A DNA stretch of 64,000 nucleotides from NCBI RefSeq assembly GCF_030247185.1, contig NC_080572.1, positions 208,783,435-208,847,434 of the forward strand, read 5' to 3'. Below the pieces are notes generated by a model. That model was not told the DNA's origin and made no database searches. It saw only the letters and a list, made by a program, of their open reading frames with translations. Both the position numbers and the translations under genes were made by a program. Source of the stretch: Malaya genurostris (taxonomy: Eukaryota > Arthropoda > Insecta > Diptera > Culicidae). Shown here one piece after another: positions 11,350-22,619 of the stretch. How positions within the stretch are numbered: position 1 is the first letter of the stretch; each line of letters starts with the position of its first letter.

Positions 11350-12770
11350 TATAATTTAATCATGAATGGGCGCTGGTAAAGTTGGAGGAAGATCCAAAAT
11401 TTGTGTTCAGTGACGAAGTTCATTTCTGGCAATCGTTGATTTTTTCGTTAAAGGTAAAATATGCTTATTCCAGGATTTTTGGATTGTAAAATTTATTCCC
11501 AGGGACAAATCATACTCGGTGAGTGTTTTTATCCAATTAAGATGCGCTGAATCGAATTGTACTAGTGGTTTTTATGATAAAATAATGTTTGTGTGTGTTT
11601 GGTGTTTCAACACCACCTCCCTTCCTTGTCATGGAAGATTTTTCATTGGATTTGTCATGGAAGATACTGTGTTCACAGAATTTGTTTTACAGTGTCAATA
11701 TTGTGGATGACGAACATTTTTTTGTGCCTTTCCCTCCTTTTGAACCTCACCCCTTCCTTGATCCTCCGCTTAAGTGACTCCTGCGCACGGACCTGGTCTC
11801 TGTAGTATATTTTTCAGTACAGACTGTCAAAAACGCTTTTTTTGTGAACGCAGAACTTCAAAAAATCATTTCTCGAAAATTTCACGTATCATATTGGACT
11901 AAAAAATACGTATCAAATATTTTTGAGTTCTTCATTGAAAAAACTAGTTAGATAGATAAAGAATGCGGAATGCCTAACGCTCGTATATTTTGAAATTTAC
12001 TTCGTAAAAGAAGTTTTGGGTAATGAATGTGGAAACCCATCATATAGCAATTTTCGGAACGAATGTGAAGAGTAAGTTCAAGAAAATGATGTTTGGGGTT
12101 GAATCAAAATCCAAGATGGCGGCTTCCATTTTATTGATATCGCCTAAAAACCCTTACAATATGGGTTTTTCCGGAACGGAATTGATGAATACGGAAAACT
12201 TTGTTTGAGGTGGTTCTGAAATTCAAGATGGCGACTGTAAGACGATTATACTGACGCCACTGAAAATTCTATTGACGCCTCTATAAGACCAAAAAGTTAC
12301 AGTTTGGTGTGGTGTTTGTGCGGATATGGTGATTGGTTCCTATTTTTTCCAAGACGATAATGCAGCAACGAAAACTGTTGATGGCGATCGCTATCGAGTC
12401 ACATACATTGTTTTGCATTGATTTTGCGTTGTCCATTGTTCGTGAAAATGGTTTGAATGGCCTCTGGTTTCAACAGGACGGTGCAACATACCATACAGCT
12501 CGACTAACAAAACTAACGAATCATATCGAAAAACGGTGATTGTAACTAGCCCCCGACATCACCCGATTTGACGCCACCAGACTTTTTTGAAATCCAAGGT
12601 ATACGCTGATAAGTCAAGAATCATAGTTCAACAAAATACAACGTGAAATCGCCACCATATCGACGCTTACATTGGCTAAAACGATGGAAAACGCAAAAAA
12701 GGACACATTTTGTACTCAAGATCAAAGGTGGCTATTTACGCGATATCATTTTCAAAAACCGTTTTTAATT
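11350..12770 (+). pseudogene. Decayed DD41D-like mariner relative, split by an insertion
   Basis: At 11365-11440 the translation reads EWALVKLEEDPKF and VFSDEVHFW, the region of the first catalytic Asp. Transposase similarity stops and resumes near 12290 with VTVWCGVCADMVIGSYFF, VDGDRYR and WFQQDGATYHTAR (second Asp), then a degraded third-Asp region. The intervening 0.85 kb (about 11450-12285) is not transposase and contains the AAGATGGCG/CGGAACG repeat also found near 39330-40060, so the element was broken by a later insertion. There are many stops and shifts. It is related to the two young copies at 40391 and 63034 but much older. Confidence 0.8.
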
Positions 12771-13735
12771 CACCTAGTGGTGTAAAAATACCTTTTTCAT
12801 ATTACTTCTATTTTCAAAAATATCACCAGAAGATTTCATGAAGAATTTTTCTTTCTCAATCTTGAATAAAATTTCTTTGGGTATAAACTACACCCAAACC
12901 TCCATTTACGTAACTTATATATGTATATATGTATTAATATACGTACGCATGTGTGCAAATATTTGTATTTCCTAATACATATAAATATTGGTGAAGTAAA
13001 AGCGATCATTTATATGTATAAATATATACACATATACGCAAACGAGTGAGTGTGTAAGCATACATACATACATATATAAGGTTCGTAAATGGAGGTTTGG
13101 GTGTAACATAACCTTTTCAAATTGTAAACAGTTATGTCAAATTAATAAGAATTTTTTCATTATTTTGCATTGTCACACTAAATGATTAAACACACTTTAC
13201 CCTATAGCTCTGGAACCGAAAATGAAATTAAACCTGGCCCCAGATGAAATTAAACAGCAACCTATGAGACTATAGGAACTTTTATTTGAGCCTGAGTTTG
13301 TGGAAATCGATCAAATCATCTTTGAGAAAGTTGAGTGAGTCTCGTTTTAAACTTTTTGACCACTACCTCTGGTACTTCTGGAACCGGGAACTTGGAACCA
13401 GTATAGCCAAAGTCTGTTAGTTTAGTAAGTAACTAATATAGCCTACAAATTGAATCATTTTTGAGCCAAATCTAGAAGAATTTTACCCTTTGTCGCTCTA
13501 AATGACGGTGTGAAATTCAATAGCAACCTATGAGACTACGAGTTTTTTTATTTCATGAGTGACATTATTTGACACATACTCACACACATACACACACAGA
13601 CACGTACTTTGCTCAGCGCGATGAACTGTGTCGAATGATATATAACGCTTCGCCCTTCGGGCCAATTTCCACTAGTCAACTTTTCAAGTGATTATATAAA
13701 CTTTCTATATGAGAAAGGCAATAAGTGTACTTTTA
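12770..13735 (+). repeat. Dispersed repeat, GGAACCGGAAGTCGGA family, with nested MITE
   Basis: It begins CACCTAGTGGTGTAA and ends TATGAGAAAGGCAA. Its internal landmarks match the copies at 5056-5710 and (inverted) 30690-31620. It is interrupted at a TA by the 213-bp MITE at 12891-13103; the inverted copy near 31500 keeps the uninterrupted junction. Near the right end is the usual CA-rich stretch followed by TCGAATGATATA. Confidence 0.7.
12891..13103. mobile_element. 213-bp MITE with 20-bp perfect TIRs and TA duplication
   Basis: The left end is CACCCAAACCTCCATTTACG, and the right end is its exact complement. TA flanks both sides (12889-12890, 13104-13105). The interior is AT-rich with TATATG/CATACA runs and no coding potential. 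The same end sequence bounds the element at 40262-41406 and starts the copy at 38026, so this is a family. The TA duplication and size suggest cross-mobilisation by a Tc1/mariner-type transposase, which is inference. Confidence 0.9.
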
Positions 13736-13800
13736 AAGAAAAGCATCGTTATCATGATCTTGTAATAACACTAACAAGTAGGTACAAATTCAGTTCGGTT

Positions 13801-14695
13801 TCACATCTCATTCAAGTCAGTCGATAAACCAAAATCGCTAACGTTCGGGACAGAAGAAACCAAGTACAGTATTGTGTAGTGAACAATAGAACGATCTTGA
13901 AATGAGTGAACCAAACGAACAAAAGCTACCGCCGGTACGAAAGAATACAATTATTGTTGACTACAGACAGTGCAAAATTCGACCTTCGATACGAGAACTT
14001 GAAGGTTTGCTTCTTGCATCTTGACATTAAACGTGTGCATTTACTTCAATGCAATAAGACCAATAATGTTGTTTATATCTAGTTCTATGAAGAGTTGGAT
14101 GCAATTCAATTCGCTAGACACAATAATAATGTGCACTATGTGGAGCATGAAAATATCAAGTACAACATTCCAGTATATATGGAAGATAGTGCTATAGAAG
14201 TGCGTGTGCATGATCTTCCCTCAAGCGTCAACGATTCATATATTCGCGCAACTATGTCCCAATACGGAGAGATTCTCTCTATCGAAAAAGAAAAGTGGAA
14301 GAATTATTTCCCCGGTATTCTAAATGGTGTACGTTTGTTACGCATGCGCTTGAGGAGGCCTATACCTTCTTATGTGACATTCGGTCAGGATACAAGATTC
14401 CCGTGCAAATCACTTGTTACCTATGACAATCAGATGGCCACATGTCAATATTGCCAAAAAGCTGTTGACTACGGTAACCCATGTGATAAACCGGACTCAA
14501 TGGATGACGAGACGAACCACGAACAAACTGCCCCTCAATTCTCGCAGGAGGAAAATGGAAGCTCCTCTCCCCCTAGAAAAAGGGTGACAACGAGATCCAA
14601 TACATAACAAAATTTATCTAAAAACTCAGCTAAATCGGCCACGTAAAGCTTGTACGCAAATAGGTCTGAATAAAATATCTTTTCAATAAAAAGAG
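13801..14695 (+). mobile_element. ORF1-only (half-LINE-like) retrotransposed element, copy 1
   Basis: The element begins CAGTTCGGTTTCACATCTCA and ends in an AATAAA-rich tail. It is bracketed by GGTACAAATT at 13791-13800 and 14696-14705. An ATG at 13902 starts an ORF1-like protein that shifts frame near 14021 and meets a TAG near 14081, then reads on to 14607. Recognisable parts are an RRM-like N-terminal half, YMEDSAIEVRVHDLP, RRPIPSYV and a zinc-knuckle-like CQYC-x9-C in which the usual His is Asp. The tail SSSPPRKRVTTRSN is shared with copy 2 (57838-58633). No endonuclease or RT follows: the 3' end comes about 90 bp after the ORF. As it stands the gene is broken. Confidence 0.82.
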
Positions 14696-14719
14696 GGTAC
14701 AAATTGAATAAAAGGATTA

Positions 14720-15479
14720 GAAATTTACATATTTTTCACTTGAAAAGTATAAATTTTAGTGTGGCAATCCTGCACGCAATACGAAATAGAACAAAGCACG
14801 CTAGGAACGGAGCAAAGCCGCACGTAACGTCGCGTACTAGTTTTGCATCGTCATTTTGAATGACAATTTGAATGTTTTGAAGCTCATCGCCCTATAACTT
14901 CGGATCCGGAAGTCGGATCAGGATGAAATTGCACAACAGATTTCAAGACAATGAGAGCTTTAATTTGAATCATGATTCGTGAAAAACGGCTCAAGCGTTG
15001 CGGAGAAATCGACGGGAGTTCCGTTTTTGGAGATTTTCTTCGCTATTATCGGTGCTTTTGGAAGCGGAAACCAGGAACTAGTAGTCCTAAAGTAGTTTTA
15101 TATATTTACTAACTAACAAGATCTGTCAACTAGATCAATTTAGCAGTAAGTTTTATAAAAAAATACACCTCGTTTCACCGTCGCTTGTGAAAAAATACTC
15201 ATGAAATTGAAAATTTTCACTAATCACACTGTAATACCGGAACCGGAAGTCGGATCTGGATGAACTTTTTGGAGACTTTTAAAAGAATTTTAATACCTTT
15301 TAAATCGGTTAGGAAATTTCCGAAAATTTTCACATATTTCCTAGTAATTCCGGAAGCGGAAGTCGGATCCATATGAAACTCTGGAACTTTGTTTGGGACC
15401 TTAAGACCTTTCGTTTGAATCAAAGTTTGTCAAGATTTCAGCTATCTCTGAGAAAATTGAGTGACATTATTTGTCACAT

Positions 15480-15546
<67 letters not shown>

Positions 15547-15640
15547 GTGAACTCGACGAGCTGAGTCGAATAGTATATGACACTCGGGCCTCCGTGCCCT
15601 TGGTTGTAAAGTCGGTTTTCTATGTGAGAAAGGCAAAAAT
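14720..15640 (+). repeat. Dispersed repeat, GGAACCGGAAGTCGGA family, copy 3
   Basis: It contains in order GTGGCAATCCTGCACGC, AACAAAGCACGCTAGG, GATCCGGAAGTCGGATC, a second CGGAAGTCGGAT block, CTGAGAAAATTGAGTGACA, a CA/GA microsatellite, GAGTCGAATAGTATA and a TATGTGAGAAAGGCAA right end. It lies right after the ORF1-only element. No coding sequence is conserved. Confidence 0.7.
15483..15541 (+). repeat. (CA)n-(GA)n compound microsatellite
   Basis: About 14 CA units (15483-15510) run directly into about 15 GA units (15511-15541). It sits at the place where other copies of the surrounding repeat have a short CA run, so it was seeded by the repeat and expanded here. Open frames across it in both strands are artefacts of the repeat. 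Confidence 0.95.
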
Positions 15641-18529
15641 ACATGTTACATGTCTCCTTAAACAAAAATATATTATAATCGAAATGGAAAAAAAATGTTT
15701 TTACGTATATTTTACAAATGCTTTCCACAGTCAGTTGAAAAAGCTTATGTTAACCTAATCCTATTAGGTTTTTGAGTTGTTTTCACAAGCGGTAGAATGA
15801 ACTTGTGAAATCAATTTTTTAACATATCCAGAACAAAACGTTCTGGATCAATTGTAATACATGTTAATTTATTATTGTTTTTATTGCTACTTGGTAAGCT
15901 ACACGAGAAAGTTCTTTGTGAACTTCGAGAGCTCACTTTGCTTGGAAATCTCTATCACTATTCCTTTTTGATGACACTTCCAGCTTGCATACGACTCCTC
16001 GGTTAGGTTCAGCTTGAAACAGCTGATAACTCTTTTTGACATTATTGCGGCCTTCGGGTTTCGTTTTCTTCTTGATCCAGTCTTTCAATTTCGTCAGCTT
16101 GGTGTGCGAGTATGTCGGATTTTCGTGATGTGAAAGCATGAACATTTCATCAGATCCATTTTTACAACTGAAGAGCAAATGTCAGTCTGAAGTATGATAC
16201 TTCACATACATGTGTGAAATGAGAGGTGTAAATTAAAAGTGTTTTTCGGTAGGTAACTAAAAACAAAATCTTTTCCAACACTCATCCAAGTCTTCGTATT
16301 CGTTATTGATTGATCCCCAACTGCAGGTATTCCACTGACGAGAGGTTATTACCCTACTACGAATGCATTACCGTACCTTACACTAATTACTACAATCTGC
16401 ACCGGAGTAAATAAGCCACATTCACGTAGCATTCACTTCCCAATCAAGAAACTGCCGGTGCTGATAAGTTGGCAACTTCCGCATGATCTCTCAACTTAGT
16501 CTACCTATAGGCGGCACTGTGCCACCACCATTCGAAGGGAACATCCTTTACACCCACACCAGACGGCATCAGAAATGCCATTTTTCTAATGCAGCTCGTT
16601 ACGTTTGCGGCATACGCTAGCTGCATTTCAAGTGCACTTTCGGGATGATACATCTGACAGTTCCACACTACGTTCGTTCGTTCGTTCGTTCGTTCGTTCC
16701 TGGGGCTGAGATGAGATGGTTCGACCGAGGCTCCCGGGCGCGCAGAACCATCGCGAGATGTCTAGTCCTGTACTCGTGATGAAATGATACTTTCAACCGA
16801 GCGGCGATGCCGTTTTCTTCTCTATTTCCCGCCCGCCATGTTAGCAGTATCCGTGAGCTTTGCCTTGGCGATGGCACGGATTGGGAGTGAGAATTGGAAA
16901 TAACTAGTGTGTCGAACCTCACGTACCAAGCGGAGCGGGAACAAAGTAGAAACTTTTCCGAGGAAACCATTAGTTAGGATAATGCCACTGTAGGGAAACT
17001 AAGAAAAGGAACGACATGCTTGCAGACTGCTAGTAAGCCGGCAATGGGCGAAAGAAGACAGAACCTTGATGGGTGAGCAAAAAAAAAATATGTGAACGGA
17101 AAATAGATAGGAAACCGTTCAGTTATGGTGATTATTATTCTGCTCATAATTTTAATTTGAACTGGAAATTTTTCGCGGCCCCCTATTGTTATTCTGTCTT
17201 TCTCTTATGCCAGCGTACAATATGTTCCAGGAGATGCGGGGGAAAAAAGTAAATGTATTTCGCTTGATTTATGCACTGCAATCAGTCACGATGCTCTGCC
17301 AGGAATGATTAATTGTTGCATAATATTAAGCTGCCATGTTTCAACGTGAACGTGAAGCCAAGCAAGCAAATCGTGTAACAGCAAGTTAATTTCCAATAAC
17401 TCGTTACAGTGACAGTGCGTCCACCTTCTAGCTCACTTGGAAGGCATATTGAAAAAGTTTAAAAAGCAGAACATATTATTGTCATCAAGCGACCTCCTTA
17501 ACTTTGGACATTATTGGTTAGAGGTTGTTCCTAATAAAAATGCAATTAATTTTACTCGCTGTCAGCGATGTCAGTACCCTTGTCAGCGGACAGGAAGAAA
17601 TTTTATGCGAAGAAGGGTTGTCGGGAGTAAAAGTTTCCCGGCGGTAGACTTGTCCTTTGTTTCGGGTTCGATATCTATTCAGCGAGGATGTTTTCAATAA
17701 TCGCCTTCCGTTGTTGCTGCAGCTCCTATTGCTTCTGTTTGCAATGAATGCCCAGGAAACTGGAATTCGCACGTTTTCTTATTCGTCGTTTTTGTGTTTA
17801 ACTTATTTCGTTGTGACACGAATCGATACGACTACAGTTAGGCCTTTTCCTTGGGGAAAAATAGTCTAGTTGAAATTATCCAAAGACCAAGCTCTGCTGG
17901 ACGCCGAAAAATACGACAGAAACATTGAATGAAAAAAAAAATTTCGAGAAGAGTAACGCTAACAAACTGAAAGGCACCGGCACAACCTTTCGCCTTTGAC
18001 TCGTCAGTGCATTTCAGTTTATGTTGAACCAAGCTCGTACCAGGATTTCATTCCAGGAGGGGCCCACAGATGGAAAATAAAGCATCTAACTGATGATTCC
18101 TTATGTATCTAGTTCTAGATGTGCCTTTATTTGTTTATTTGGAGTAGGAAAAAGCGCGGGGGAGTTAGTTTCTGTTAAACTTGCTCTCCAACAGGCATGA
18201 AACCTCCTCTTCTTTAGCATCATCAGATTACAACCATCCAAATGATACATTTTACTTAAACATAGTATTTCTAAACTAACTAAAACTTATTAGACAGTAG
18301 CCCTAGGAACAAATCCTTGACTACATTTCGTGGTAGATTAAAGTCGCTTGACCTGGAAGTAAAGAATAGTTTTGAAAATCAGCGATGGATATCGATTTGT
18401 AAAAGCAATAGGTGTTCGGAGCAGTCTCTTCTTGATTGGAGGAGATCCGCCACAAAAGTAGCTAGCGAGATCAATCAGTTTTTATCTGCCATGGTAACTT
18501 GGAAGGTTCCAAGGGCATATTAGTCGAAA
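15641..18529. other. No gene recognised; microsatellite at 16671-16698
   Basis: Between about 16300 and 17100 the base composition is more balanced than in the surroundings and no repeat is evident, so it may be conserved single-copy intron. A CGTT microsatellite lies at 16671-16698. A fragment near 17990-18040 (GTCAGTGCAT, TTTATGTTGAAC) recurs near 52380-52410 and 55205-55240. The minus-strand open frame at 15933-16178 is not recognisable. Confidence 0.45.
16671..16698 (+). repeat. (CGTT)7 microsatellite
   Basis: Seven perfect CGTT units lie in otherwise single-copy sequence. Confidence 0.95.
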
Positions 18530-18985
18530 TATTCAACTGCTCTTGTAGAAACTCTGCGTCAGCTGTGAATTTAATGACATGAAATAATTTAATGTCATCG
18601 GCGAACGATAGGTTCATGTACTTGATCGAAAAATTCAGATCGTTGAGATAAAGTAAAAATATGAACGATCCAAGGGTGCTTCCTTGAGGAACTCCAGAGG
18701 TTGTACAGTCTCATATTTTCACTATCATTTCGCGACCAGTAAGACATGAGTGAAGCCAATTCAGAAATGACCTGTTAAATCCTAGTCTGTTTAACTTTGA
18801 GATTGTTATGTGATGATTAATTTTGTCAAACGCAGCGGAGAAATCGGTGTAGATAGAATCTACTTGTAGCCGTGAGTGTATCGAACGTATGATACCTTTT
18901 GTTTCTTGGAAGCAGGAGTGCTGCTTCAAAATTACAAAACAAATGAAAAGAATTTCCGAATTTGCAATGATTGTAATTTGCAATT
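18530..18985 (-). pseudogene. Non-LTR reverse transcriptase fragment (CR1/Jockey group)
   Basis: The minus-strand translation gives YTDFSAAFDKINHH (RT motif A), a short linker, SGVPQGSTLGSFIFLLYLND (motif B) and LSFADDIKLF (catalytic FADD box), in the right order and spacing. A stop (TAG) lies between VKI and the motif-B segment. There is no endonuclease or 3' tail next to it. Similar pieces occur at 21993-22199 and 37080-37400. It is a dead fragment, and the clade is not certain from this length. Confidence 0.82.
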
Positions 18986-20768
18986 TAAGTAAATTTCGGA
19001 TGGGAATATGGGGAATTGAAGCAGGAAGCTCTATGTTTCAAGGGGAAGAGATCGATTTTTACATTTCTCTTAACATATTGTCCCACAGTTCGGACACAAC
19101 TTTCTGTTCTAAAATCATCGAATGACGAGTGTTGAATCTTTCAATTTCAAGAATGTGAGACAACGCACTAAAAGCAAATACTTTTAACCTATCTCTTCTA
19201 GTTTACAAATTTGGTGTATAATTTGTCTAACAAATTGTATTCAAATATAGCAGTTTCGAAAGCACCAGAAAAGGAGATCAACCATTTCAAAACATAACTC
19301 ACATCGATTTCTCAGAGATGGCTGAACCAATTTTAAAAAACTTTTATTCAAATGAAGAGTCCTAGTGCTATTCCCAAATGATTCTATTTAACATCATCGA
19401 GATCGCACTTCCGGGTGCAGGGACTTCCGAAAATGCAGGGAGGCGATTAATGAAGGTATCAATTCGTCATCAGAATTGACGATGAACGATGAATCGAAAT
19501 CTTCTTAGTAGCAGTTTAATACTCTAAAATTGAGTTTACATTAGATTTCCAGAGATCACCAGGACAATTTTCATAAATTCCCAAAGTCCCAAAGAGGATT
19601 TCTTTTAAAAAGGATTTTTTTTAGATTACACCAGCAGCTGATTTCCGGTGACAGAGAAAAATTAATCACAATTTTCTTGAAGAAAAGAGAATCTTCAAAC
19701 GTCTTTCTTTTCACAAAATTCACTCTTCTTTTCAACGAATTTAGCAACTATGCTGCTGTCACGAAATTTCTTAAAATAAAAGAAAATTGCAAACAGATGT
19801 TGCCTATTTTCTAAATTTGGAATTTCCGTCAAGTTCAAGAAGAAATATTTTGACATTTGAAAAAGAATAAGAAAATTATTTTCTCTTCAACATTTCTGCG
19901 AAAGAAATTCAGAAAGACATCTCTTTTCTTTTAGAGATAAAATTCAGTAAAACAATAAAAAATTTATTACGTAGGAGCATTGGAGGTATTCTTTGTGCAA
20001 TAGTATTTGGATAAGAAAGAGTGATACTGCCGACAAGAAAAAATTAAGCTACTTCGTCATCGTCCATTTTTTAAGGATAAGAGCAATCCGTTTGAAATAC
20101 CGGATTGTAATTTTGAGGAGCTATGTCGAATGACTAAATATTTGGCAGAGGAGTTTAACTTATTAGATGAACATCTTAATGCGATTCCTTTAAAAGAGAA
20201 AAATACTATAACAAAACCGTTCAATTTATAAGAATTCTTACAACGTTGAGATATTTTGACACAGATAATATTGTAGAACAATCAACTGTAGCGTTCACAA
20301 GAAAAATATATAGTAAACTTGCCTATTCTGTATAACAAAAATATTATAGGTTCTCATCAAGTAACAGTCGGGCAAGTAATTATTGCAAAAGATAAGTATC
20401 AGTTGGGAGTTCCTGTAAATATGTTCCTGTTTTGAGCCTCATCTTTCCTGTTGATTTTCGCTTTTTTGGGTTGATTACCGTATTCGAAATAGAGACGATT
20501 GTTCACAAACACGAATATTTAATTATACTTTACTTGTTTTCTTATCCGTATTTGTAATTATAAAGAGAAGAAAATCTTAAAATGTCTTTCTCTTTACAAA
20601 ATTAAAATGTCTCCTCGAATTCCGATCAATCGCCGAGAAGGAGATCAATTTTGTTGCTAAGAGAAAATGTATGGTTTTGAATATATCATCTAGGGGATCA
20701 GAACAAAACATCCACAAAAGAAGCATTACAAATAAAAATTGGGTTCTTATCCATTAGGGTAACTGTGA
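18986..20768. other. No gene recognised
   Basis: AT-rich sequence. Around 19540-20640 purine-rich blocks with GAAGAAAAGAGAA and TTCTTTTCAC recur loosely and resemble a degraded repeat, but I cannot define ends. Confidence 0.4.
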
Positions 20769-20958
20769 TATTTTGGCCAATCTAATATATTCTGGCCTGT
20801 CGCCTATATTTTTTATGTAATCAAAATGAAGCATATCGAGTTGAAGTTTTTGAAAGATTATTCCATTCTGCATCGTATTAGATACGCATAAGTTATCCAT
20901 TTTGATTACAATCCAAAATATGAGCGCTGGGCCAAAATATATTAGAGTGGCCAAAATA
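20769..20958. mobile_element. 190-bp MITE with about 29-bp TIRs
   Basis: The left TATTTTGGCCAATCTAATAT and the right complement TATTTTGGCCACTCTAATAT begin an inverted repeat of about 29 bp with two mismatches. The interior is non-coding. A weaker outer similarity (GTAAC on each side) may mean the true ends lie a few bases further out. No certain target duplication is seen. It abuts the inverted tRNA-like structure at 20988-21233. Confidence 0.75.
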
Positions 20959-20987
20959 CCTCCGTTACGTTTAATAAGAAAAATATT

Positions 20988-21233
20988 AATATGATCAGTG
21001 TCTAAAGGGGAAACAGATTGAAAAACTGACATACGAGCACAATGACGTAATGAAAACCGCAAAATGTTACCGCAGAGACGGGACTCGAACCCGTAGCTAA
21101 CTCCTAACCGGGGAATTTGTTTTACCAATTATACTACCCTGCATATGAAAACACGGTTTCGCGGTTTCCATTACATCATTGTGTTCATATGTCAGTTTTT
21201 CAATCTGTTTCTCCGTTAGATACTGATCATATT
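20988..21233. repeat. Inverted repeat flanking a tRNA-like head (paired SINE-like element)
   Basis: Arms 20988-21060 and 21161-21233 are inverted copies of about 73 bp that differ at only a handful of positions; both contain AAACAGATTGAAAAACTGAC or its complement. The 100-bp centre holds a tRNA-like sequence on the minus strand (21143-21071). The right arm's downstream part (CTGTTTCTCCGTTAG, then GCTC-ACGGC-CGTCTTAAC) resembles the tail of the element at 56543-56745. The simplest reading is two SINE-like copies joined head to head, one without its head. Confidence 0.75.
21071..21143 (-). repeat. 73-nt tRNA-like sequence (SINE-like head)
   Basis: Read on the minus strand it has tRNA length, a 7-bp acceptor stem (TGCAGGG with CTCTGCG, including wobbles), a perfect T arm (ACGGG TTCGAGT CCCGT) and a plausible anticodon arm with loop CCGGTTA. 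The D stem is poor and position 33 is C, not T. The B box GGTTCGAGTCC is intact. Because a related sequence occurs at 56543-56614 with the same downstream tail, a SINE origin is more likely than a working tRNA gene. I cannot exclude a tRNA without a covariance-model scan. Confidence 0.6.
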
Positions 21234-21992
21234 AAGACTAGCTCAAGACGGCTCTACGTCTTAACAAAGACTAAAACAAATCGTTAAAGAAAAATATGTT
21301 TGTTGAGACATCCCCGAATCATGCTGGCGCTCTTTCTTAATTAGGACGATTGCATCTAACTGAGGAAAATGTACTTAGTTGTTGGTAGACCGGAGCATAA
21401 ACATTCGAAATAGCTTCTCAAAGCTGCCACCCGATTTTCGAACGGATTTCTTATATCATTCAAAAATTTACGGTGGCGCTACTGGCGCTTAATTAAGCTA
21501 CTTTTCTTGCACAATGAATACCGCTATTGCTTTTTAATAATTTTACTGCATTTTATCTCTAAGGGAATTATCTTTCTGGATTTCTTTAGGAAAAATGGTG
21601 AAGAGAAAATTATTTTCTCTTTCTTTTTCAAGCGTCAAAAAATTTCTTCCTGGACTTTACGGGAATTCCAAATTAAGAAAATAGACGAAACCTCTTCGCA
21701 ATTTTTTTTTCAAGAAACTTTGTGATCGGAATCCGGCTGCAGATCTGGACGTTTCAAGCATTGCTAAGACAATTGGCATCAAAAAAATTTCTTCCATTTC
21801 CGGTTTTTTTACGCGGATTTTCGAAGTTACAGATACAAACAGTCTAGAGACAATACACATCGTTGAAGTCTTAAGTGCTTTGTTTGATGAGTCATACAAC
21901 TTTGTAGGCTTTCGCTTTAACAAAAACAGAGTGGATGCCGTTTTGATCACATACGACCCTTTAAATGTCCATTTGTAGAGCACCACAATCCA

Positions 21993-22199
21993 CTAGGCTT
22001 GCGATGATGCGATATTTTTGAGATCATCTACATACACTACTTCAAATAACGACAATTCACTGTATAGATCATTCACGAATAGTATTAGGATGAGTGATCC
22101 GAGGTGGCTTCCTTGTTTGTAATCGTATAGAACAGAAAAAATCTTCTTAACGCGCATCAAAACTACTCCAACTTGTAGATCATATGAATTGATGGCCAT
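21993..22199 (-). pseudogene. Short RT fragment with YVDD box
   Basis: Minus-strand QGSHLGSLILILFVNDLY, then FEVVYVDDLK, corresponds to RT motifs B and C of a CR1/Jockey-like element; the usual A of the catalytic box is V. The upstream and downstream parts are absent or unrecognisable. It is related in type to 18530-18985. Confidence 0.72.
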
Positions 22200-22374
22200 A
22201 CATACTTATCTTGTCGGTTTCTGGTTTCCGGTTCCGGAAGTAGCGGTAAGAACTCCAAAATGGAACTCACGCGATCCTCTTATGTACCACATTGTCTCTT
22301 GAACATGTTTTCTTCGGTTTTCAATAGCTCCAATAATGCACACCTATGCTTGCTCTCAATTATGTATTCCCTTT

Positions 22375-22600
22375 TTCGAGGTAGTCTACGGAAAGTAACA
22401 ATCCATGCCATGACATTTCCGCCACCATAGTCCACTTCGAAGCACGCGTTCCGGTATCAGTCCATTGTCGGGTAATCTTTCGATTCTCTGGCATATAATA
22501 TTGAATCCTGGTTTCGTCAACAGTTTCCAACCGTCACCAAAAGTCCAATCGAATCTAATCACCATAACCGAAAATGCTTCCAAAGTGCACTCGCGTTCGT
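22375..22600 (-). pseudogene. Mariner transposase fragment
   Basis: In mixed minus-strand frames I read DETRIQYYMPENRKITRQW followed by SKWT-like and VDYLEKGN segments. These match the order of the first catalytic-Asp region of mariners (DETWIHHFTPxSK ... IDYLEKVNT), as seen also in the copy at 29021-30038. There are several frameshifts, and neither the second nor the third Asp region is recognised. The assignment rests on short matches. Confidence 0.55.
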
Positions 22601-22619
22601 CTTCGTAGGTCTGAGTTTG

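Noticed and set aside
15373..15758. Several overlapping frames with THTHTH / ERERER or SLSLSL / CVCVCV
   Set aside because: Translations of the CA/GA microsatellite.
21071..21143. Functional tRNA gene on the minus strand
   Set aside because: The T arm and acceptor are good, but the D stem is weak, position 33 is C, and the sequence is part of a repeated SINE-like family. Kept only as tRNA-like.
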